A program made the position numbers and the translations under genes. From the NCBI GenBank assembly GCA_019096065.1, contig JAGUCH010000006.1, positions 6,902,001-6,966,000 of the forward strand: 64,000 nt of DNA, read 5' to 3'. The notes beneath the pieces were generated by a model that was given only the letters and a program-made list of their open reading frames with translations, had not been told where the DNA came from and did no database searches. This stretch comes from Paracyclopina nana. Its lineage: Eukaryota; Arthropoda; Copepoda; Cyclopoida; Cyclopettidae. Of this stretch, positions 58,201 to 64,000 are shown piece after piece; within the stretch, counting starts at the first letter, position 1; each line of letters begins with the position of its first letter.

Positions 58201-59914
58201 CAAAAATGTATATGGTCAAATTTGACTCAAACATAGTCAACTTTGACTGACATATAATCAACTTTGACTCAAACATAATCAATTTTGGCTCATAAATTCT
58301 CAAACATTTGACTCAAATATAATCAATTTTGACTCAAACATTTGACTCAAATATAATTAATTTTGACTCAAACATATGAATAAAAAATCTGACTCGAATA
58401 TTTGACTCGGATATTTGACTCAAACATTTGACTCGGATATTTGACTCAAACATTTGACTCAAATAGAGTCAACTTTGATTCAATTATAGTCAAATTTGAT
58501 TCAATTATAGTCAAATTTGGCTCAAACGTAGGCAAAGACTCAAAAATATACATGATCAAATTTGAATCAACTTTCATCAAATTTGACTCATTCATACTTT
58601 TTTATATGTAGTATTTGAAATATGGCTGGATTTGATGTAATTGCGGCTTTTTGGAAGCAGAACTGTGGCTTTAATTGTTTCGTCAAAAAGTAGCTCTCCC
58701 TTTTGCTGACACTTTTCTATCATTGCACAGTATTGTTCTTTTATGACTGAGAGGTCAATCAGACCCCATTTAACATTGTATAATGGAAAGGTAGCACTTA
58801 TGATTAATGGCGAATTAATATTCATGGCAAATGAGGATTGTTGACAGCCACGAAAAAGCTCAAAATGAGTACAGAATATCTCAGTAATCAAAGCAATTTG
58901 CTGATTAGGCTTAAAACAATGCAATTGACTCAATGACTGAAACTGACTCGAAATCTGGGCATTTTATCTTTTTGACTAAAACAGGGTCATGATACTTAAA
59001 ATCCGGTTCATGATGCCTTAAACTGGTTCATGAGACTTTACAAACAAGTTCATGAGACTTAAAAACTGGTTCATGAGACTTAAAAACTGGTTCATGAGAC
59101 TTAAAAATGGTTCATGAGACTTAAAAACTGGTTCATGAGACTTAAAAACTGGTTCATGAGACTTAAAAACTGGTTCATGAGACTTAAAAACTGGTTCATG
59201 AGACTTAAAAACTGACTCGTGAGACTTAAACAGGCTCATGAGAGTTAAACTGGCTCCTGATACTTAAAACTCTCTCATGAGACTTAAAAACTGGTTCATG
59301 AGACTTAAAAACTGGTTCATGAGACTTAAAAACTGGCTCATGATACTTAAAACTATCTCATGAGACTTAAAAACTGGTTCATGAGACTTAAAAACTGGTT
59401 CATGAGACTTAAAAACTGGCTCATGATACTTAAAACTATCTCATGAGACTTAAAAACTGGTTCATGAGACTTAAAAACTGGTTCATGAGACTTAAAAGCA
59501 GATTCATGAGACTTAAAAACTGGTTCATGAGACTTAAAAGCAGGTTCATGAGACTTAAAAACTGGTTCGTGAGACTTAAAAACCGGTTCATGAGACTTAA
59601 AAACTGGCTCATGAGACTTAAATTGGCTCATGAGACTTAAATTGGTCCATGAGACTTAAATTGTGACTCCTGTGAGTCAAATAAGGCAAATGACTAACTA
59701 TTATTTAAATGAAACTGACTTTATGTTTTCAGATGATGAGAAACAGCTGAGCAAAACTGAGAATATTACTGGGAAGAGGCGAGGACCGAGAACCACCATT
59801 AAAACCAAGCAATTGGAGATGCTCAAAAGTGCCTTCAATTTGACACCAAAGCCATCCAGACATTTGAGGGAGCAATTGGCCAAGGAAACTGGATTGCCCA
59901 TGAGAGTGATCCAA
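55246..59914 (+). CDS. Lim1: Lim1 (LHX1/LHX5-type) LIM-homeodomain factor, 3' part outside window
   Basis: Four exons are visible: 55246-55445, 56529-56755, 58014-58178 and 59733-59914, joining in phases 2, 1, 1 and then 0. Exon 1 codes LIM domain 1 ([14 protein letters not shown] and [10 protein letters not shown]). Exon 2 codes LIM domain 2 ([19 protein letters not shown] and [10 protein letters not shown]), with all zinc ligands in place. Exon 3 is a Gln/Ser/Asp-rich linker. Exon 4 has [20 protein letters not shown] through LPMRVIQ, the first part of an LHX1/5-type homeodomain. The exon ends just before the recognition-helix segment VWFQNRR, which was not found in the remaining 4 kb, so the gene continues outside. 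It is a nuclear transcription factor for neural and head patterning in other animals. An alternative start is the second ATG, 24 bp in. The introns are stuffed with CAAATTTGA-type repeats and a 21-bp array. Confidence 0.9.
55550..57170. repeat. CAAATTTGA-rich irregular repeats in Lim1 introns 1 and 2
   Basis: Intron 1 carries dozens of TCAAATTTGAT motifs with short variable spacers, for example a regular ATTACAAGCATCAAATTTG run at 56.18-56.25 kb. Intron 2 continues with AATAAGGTCAAATTTGACTA-like units. TCAAATTTGA is self-complementary. Confidence 0.75.
57171..58013. other. Remainder of Lim1 intron 2
   Basis: AT-rich. It contains an unrecognised 101-codon plus-strand open frame (57893-58198) whose 3' half is Lim1 exon 3. 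The frame before the acceptor is most likely intronic. Confidence 0.4.
58195..58600. repeat. TTTGACTCAAACATA repeat in Lim1 intron 3
   Basis: These are irregular units of TTTGACTCAAACATAATCAA with TTTGACTCGGATA variants. They share TTTGACT with the repeats of introns 1 and 2. Confidence 0.75.
58975..59660. repeat. 21-bp minisatellite GAGACTTAAAAACTGGTTCAT in Lim1 intron 3
   Basis: About 30 units occur, with a longer block (TCATGATACTTAAAACTATC) recurring at about 59340 and 59431. Because 21 is a multiple of three, it creates repetitive open frames on both strands that are not genes. Confidence 0.95.
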
Positions 59915-62100
59915 GTAAGCTTAAATCCTTAACTTAAGACTTGAACTTAAGACATTTGTCTTAAATATGCTTATAAAGTCTTAAAACTAAGCTGACTTAA
60001 AATAAAGTCTTATTTATCATATCATATAATAAGTCAAAGTCTTAATCCTAAGATACCTCATTAAGTATTGTGTACTTAATTAAACTTAAAAAAACTTATA
60101 GGAATTCTCAACTAAGTCTTCTTCATCATATCATACTTAAACTCCAAGTCTTAAACCTCAGAAACTTAAGTGATAAAGTTGACTAAAAAAATAATTAGAA
60201 ATACTTAAGTACTATATACTTAAATGCTTAAAAATACTCAAAAAAATTTGTATATGTATTTTTAAGGAGAGAACTTAGTGGGCTTAAAATTAAGGATCAG
60301 TTCCACAACTCCTAAGTCTTCATACTCAAATAATACTTAAATTTGAACTTAGTGGGCTTAAAAAAATTTTTTTGTAGCATATTTTTGAAGAGAGAAGTTA
60401 AAGTTTTTAGTGGAATTATTGGAGCAGCTGAAAGTTGTGACTCAACTGAGGGCAATTGTACAAAAGGAGATTTCATCTGTACTAGACGAGAGTCCACGTG
60501 GCTTTCTCTTCTCCCCTCAATGAAACCAACAACAAGCTTAGCTTTTCTGTATGTGACTCCTCGGGCTGATAAGGGAAAATGGATAGAGCTGATTTTCCCT
60601 CTGGCTGAATTGCCCGAGCTTCAAATGGTTTTGGGGACAAAACATCCATTTTACCCCGCGTGGGAATTGAATCACCGTTTTAATTTTTAAGCCTTTAAAA
60701 AGGTATTTTCAGACCTTAAAAAATTCCTTTTTTAAGACACTTAAAATGTACCTAAGATTTAAGGCTTTAGATCATTTAAAAAAAATAATCAAACCTTAGC
60801 TTCTTAAGCCTTGATTAAAAAAGAACTTAAGCCTTAAGAATGTGACTTAAGAATCTTAAGTGCCTACAAAAGGTATTTTCAGACCTTAAAAATTCCTTTT
60901 TAAAGACACTTAAAATGTACCTAAGATTTAAGGCTTTAGGTCATTTAAAAAAAAAATATCATCAAACCTTAGGTTCTTAAGCCTTGATTAAAAAAGAACC
61001 TAACCCTTAAGAATTTGACTTAAGAATCTTAAGTGCCTAAGTGTTTTAAGAACATCCTAAAAAATTGCTTTTTAGGATGTTATTTCAACACTAAGACTTT
61101 AGGCACTTTAGATTCTTAGATTCTTAAGTGCTTGAAGCATTTAAGTAAGTCTATAAAACATCTTAATGTTTCCTTAAATCCTAATTACTTAAGTTTTAGA
61201 AACTTAAATAAGTGCTCAAAAATCCTCTGAACTAACACAACTTTAAATTTCTAAAGTCAGTTTAAAAGCTTAAAACTTTTTTGACCAGCTTGATTTTTCA
61301 AAGTTTTTAAGGCTCTTAATTTCCAAGGAAAAGGAGAGTCGAGTCCATTTTTTTAGGGCATTTCTGAGCTGTTTTTAATTCTGCATGACCACCTAGATAG
61401 GGGAAAGAACGTAGGAACTGGTTATCTCAGTAGTGTCCTCAGCGGGGGGATCGAGCTTGAAAAAACAAGGAGCAAAGCGGATTACTCTGAGCTTGACCCA
61501 TACTCGTTACAGCACTGAGATGAATTACATTACATAAAGGAGGGAGAGATTTTGAATGACTGCTGTCACTTGATAAGAAACATGAGTCCCCTGTCAATCC
61601 ACTGTGCAACTAAATACCACCACTATTATGTAAGCCAATTTGAGTACACACGCAAAAAATCACAGTTCTCTATATTTACTTTTTTTGGAAATGGCCAAAA
61701 AATGGGAAACCACAGCACTCTACTGTTGTCATAATTGCTCAGTGCTATATTTTAAATACTTTTAAAAACGTGAATTTTAAACAAAGATTTTAATATAAAA
61801 ATACCATAATTTTGAAAAATACTTTTTTAAAAATGCCATAATTTTTAAAAATGCTATTTAGAAAATACTATGATTTAAAAAAGTGCTATGATTTTAAAAA
61901 ATTCTATAATTAAAAAAAAATACCATAATGTAAAAAATACTTAAATACAAAAAATACTATAATTTATAAAATACCTTAATTTTGAGAAATACTATTTTTT
62001 TTTAAATACTATAATTTACAAAATACTATAATTTTAAAAGATACTATTATTTAAAACATACTATAATTAGGAAATAACTTTTATTTGGAACTTACTTTGT
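59915..62100. other. Lim1 intron or spacer with CTTAAG-rich repeats and a 170-bp duplication
   Basis: CTTAAG/TTAAG motifs dominate 59.93-61.3 kb. A 170-bp unit starting AGGTATTTTCAGACCTTAAA is present twice in tandem (60701 and 60871). A unique, less AT-rich block at 60.4-60.67 kb has an open frame I do not recognise. Another unique block at 61.38-61.56 kb resembles no known feature. From 61.74 to 62.09 kb a loose AAATACTATAATTTT repeat runs. Confidence 0.5.
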
Positions 62101-62109
62101 TGCATTTGC

Positions 62110-62900
62110 ATACCGAGTTTAAGTTTAAGCAAAGCTAAGGCTAAGATAAGCAAGGTCACTTTTCAGGCTTTTAACTCAGTAATTCCTGAGTCAATTGGTA
62201 CCAAAGTTAGCAAGTTTCATACTTAGGCTATCTCAATAGCGCATGCCAAATTTAGTCGAGATCCGAGGCCGCTACGCAGAGGCCGTTGTTGCCTTGCTTA
62301 ACTTCTAGCGTAGCTAGCTTCAAGCAAAGCGAAAACGACCTTGACAAATCATCCTCGGATCTCCACCAAATTTGGCATAGACATTTGCTATGTGATCCTC
62401 ATGATTTCTACGGCATTTGTTTCAAGTCATCTCACTCATTACTGAGTCACGAGCCTACAAAGCGCCTTGCTTTGCTCTGCTCAACGAATAAGCGAGGTTG
62501 AATTCGCTCCTTTTTTCTGACATATGGATTCTTGAGAGTGATATATGGTTGTCTCTTAACCTTTTAGGCTATCTCAATAGCGCATGCCAAATTTAGTCGA
62601 GATCCGAGGCCGCTACACAGAGGCCATTGTCGCCTTGCTTAACTTCCAGCGTAGCTAGCTTTAAGCAAAGCGAAAACGACCTTGACAAATCATCCTCGGA
62701 TCTCCACCAAATTTGGCATGGACATTTGCTATGTGATCCTCATGATTTCTACGGCATTTGTTTCAAGTCATCTCACTCATTACTGAGTCGCGAGCCTCGA
62801 AAGCGCCTTGCTTAGCTTCGCTCAACGAATAAGCGAGGTTGAATTCGCTCCTTTTTTCTGACATATGGATTCTTGAGAGTGATGGTTGTCTCTTAACCCT
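62110..62900. mobile_element. TIR-element relatives in tandem (two 341-bp units)
   Basis: Units at 62225-62565 and 62566-62899 are about 95 percent identical by eye, including small indels near the end. A left part (62130-62224) and the units share blocks with the transposon in the GAL3ST-like intron at 19.66-20.03 kb. The arrangement looks like one element of this family with an internal tandem duplication. There is no coding capacity. Confidence 0.55.
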
Positions 62901-63889
62901 GTCCCATATGTCAAGTCACAATTGTGGAAGGGGATTGAAAAGATGAGCAGATTAGGTGAAAAAGATGAATATTGCATGCTGAGCCCAAATGTCGACCCAT
63001 CACTCCCTTTTTGCCCCCAAATGGATGGAGACATTTCATGCTTTTTACTTAGCCGAGGGCCCGCTCATCTGCCAATTTTGAGAAAATGCTATTTTTGAAA
63101 TTCTCTTCCATTCTAAATTATGCCAATTTTGAAAATGGTCATTTTAAATTTGAATGGAGTTTTAAGGGCCAAAAAAGAATTAAAAACTAGATTTTTATCT
63201 ATTTAAGTAAACATATGTATAAGTATGTATTATTTTTCTTTTTTCGTGGGAAAAATAGTTATTTTTCAAGAACTTTTTTTTGCGTATATGTTCAAACTTT
63301 GATAAATAGTGATTTTCAAAACTTTTTTTTAAGCTGTAATTTTCAAATTATTTGTTTTTTAAAAATTGCCAATTTTGAAAAATTATTTATATAGTCATTT
63401 TCAGGCTGAATTATTTATTAAAATTGCATTATTTTTTAGATTTCCTTCAAGTGATTTTGAAATGCCATTATTTTGCAAATTGTGAATTTTACCATATTTT
63501 ATTGCAAACTTTCATAGTTTTAACTTTTTTAAGGTAATATGTAAAAATACGCTTTTTAAAGAACAAACATTGGCAGATGAGCAGGGTCTTGGCCAATGGT
63601 GTGAATAACAGCGACATTTATTGACTCAAACGTGTTTTCTCAATAGTGAAAAGAAGCCAATAATTCAGGATTTTTAAGGCCGAAAAAGCCGTAAAAGTGA
63701 TGCTGACACCAAAAGGATGCTCACGCATAAAAACCAATCCTTTCTTAGCCTAATTGAGAAATCTGCGGCCAAAAAGGGCAGCAAATCTTTTAAAAGCCTC
63801 CACGAGGTGGAAAACAAGGTTTGAAAACATGGCAAAAACTGGTTAAATAAGTTAAATAAGCAGAAATGTCTGAGGGTTTAAAAAATTGA
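62901..63889. other. AT-rich spacer, nothing recognised
   Basis: It has T-rich tracts and short TTTTCAAA motifs. There is no supportable exon. The missing end of the Lim1 homeodomain was looked for here and not found. Confidence 0.4.
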
Positions 63890-64000
63890 CTCAAACATGT
63901 GAGTTAAACATGTGATTTATATATGTGAGTCAAATGTATGTGAGTCCAATGTATGTGAGTCAATTATGTGAGTCAGTTATGTGAGTCAATTATGTGAGTC
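63890..64000. repeat. Start of a TATGTGAGTCAAT array running off the window
   Basis: At least seven GTGAGTCA-containing units with 13- to 17-bp spacing reach the last base, so the array continues outside. Confidence 0.75.

Noticed and set aside
59018-59640. Repetitive open frames (FKSHEPV and MRLKNWF types) on both strands
   Set aside because: They are products of the 21-bp intronic array in Lim1, not genes.
60343-60690. 115-codon plus-strand ORF downstream of Lim1 exon 4
   Set aside because: It lacks the expected VWFQNRR continuation and matches no domain; probably chance or an old element fragment.
59915-64000. Rest of the Lim1 homeodomain in the window
   Set aside because: I searched the plus strand for an exon starting with the V-W-F-Q-N coding pattern after an acceptor and found none, so the gene is treated as partial.
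1-64000. tRNA, rRNA, CRISPR or bacterial operon features
   Set aside because: No A/B-box tRNA pattern or rRNA-like sequence was recognised, and the tandem arrays lack the spacer structure of CRISPR. The genes are clearly eukaryotic.

Overview
The window looks like an AT-rich animal genome, most likely a crustacean and perhaps a copepod. The strongest clue is a neuropeptide precursor at 29.4-30.4 kb with about 23 copies of a GSEFLGKR-type unit. Known arthropod EFLamide/GSEFLamide precursors, relatives of TRH/EFLGamide, have this form. Other genes are ordinary metazoan ones with short exons, GT-AG introns and AATAAA signals: DNA ligase IV, a Lim1/LHX1-5 LIM-homeobox gene, a rhodopsin-class GPCR, three carbohydrate sulfotransferases and an LRRC27-like protein. 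The species call is an inference.

Layout. 0-3.1 kb: an unrecognised minus-strand ORF, then two small spliced plus-strand genes for single-pass membrane proteins, the second very GC-rich. 3.1-6.5 kb: no recognised gene; a strong hairpin and one promoter-like site. 6.5-17.05 kb: a large, broken Ty3/gypsy-like LTR retroelement on the minus strand. 17.05-19.0 kb: undefined sequence with a GC-richer block. 19.0-20.6 kb: a galactose-3-O-sulfotransferase-like gene (minus) with a TIR transposon in an intron. 20.6-22.1 kb: AT-rich spacer full of CCAAT motifs. 22.1-27.5 kb: the LRRC27-like gene (minus), with its introns filled by 18-bp and 14-bp arrays. 27.5-29.3 kb: a 16-bp array. 29.4-30.4 kb: EFLamide precursor (plus). 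30.5-35.0 kb: DNA ligase IV (minus, five exons), convergent with the neuropeptide gene. 35.0-36.7 kb: divergent promoter region holding a MITE-like element. 36.7-41.3 kb: tandem chondroitin-type sulfotransferases A and B with decayed fragments; a 1.34-kb DNA transposon sits exactly behind the stop codon of A. 41.5-44.4 kb: 13-bp and 16-bp satellites. 45.9-50.2 kb: GPCR (plus, four coding exons). 50.3-55.2 kb: gene-poor. 55.2-59.9 kb: Lim1 (plus), partial, leaving the window in mid-homeodomain. 59.9-64.0 kb: repeats.

The genes do not form a pathway. What unites the window is genome architecture. Nearly every intron and spacer carries its own private minisatellite, and several unrelated arrays share a GAGACT/TGAGTC core. 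Local duplication and transposon insertion are actively reshaping the sulfotransferase cluster. Exon joins below were read by eye from splice sites and phase; no transcript evidence was available.
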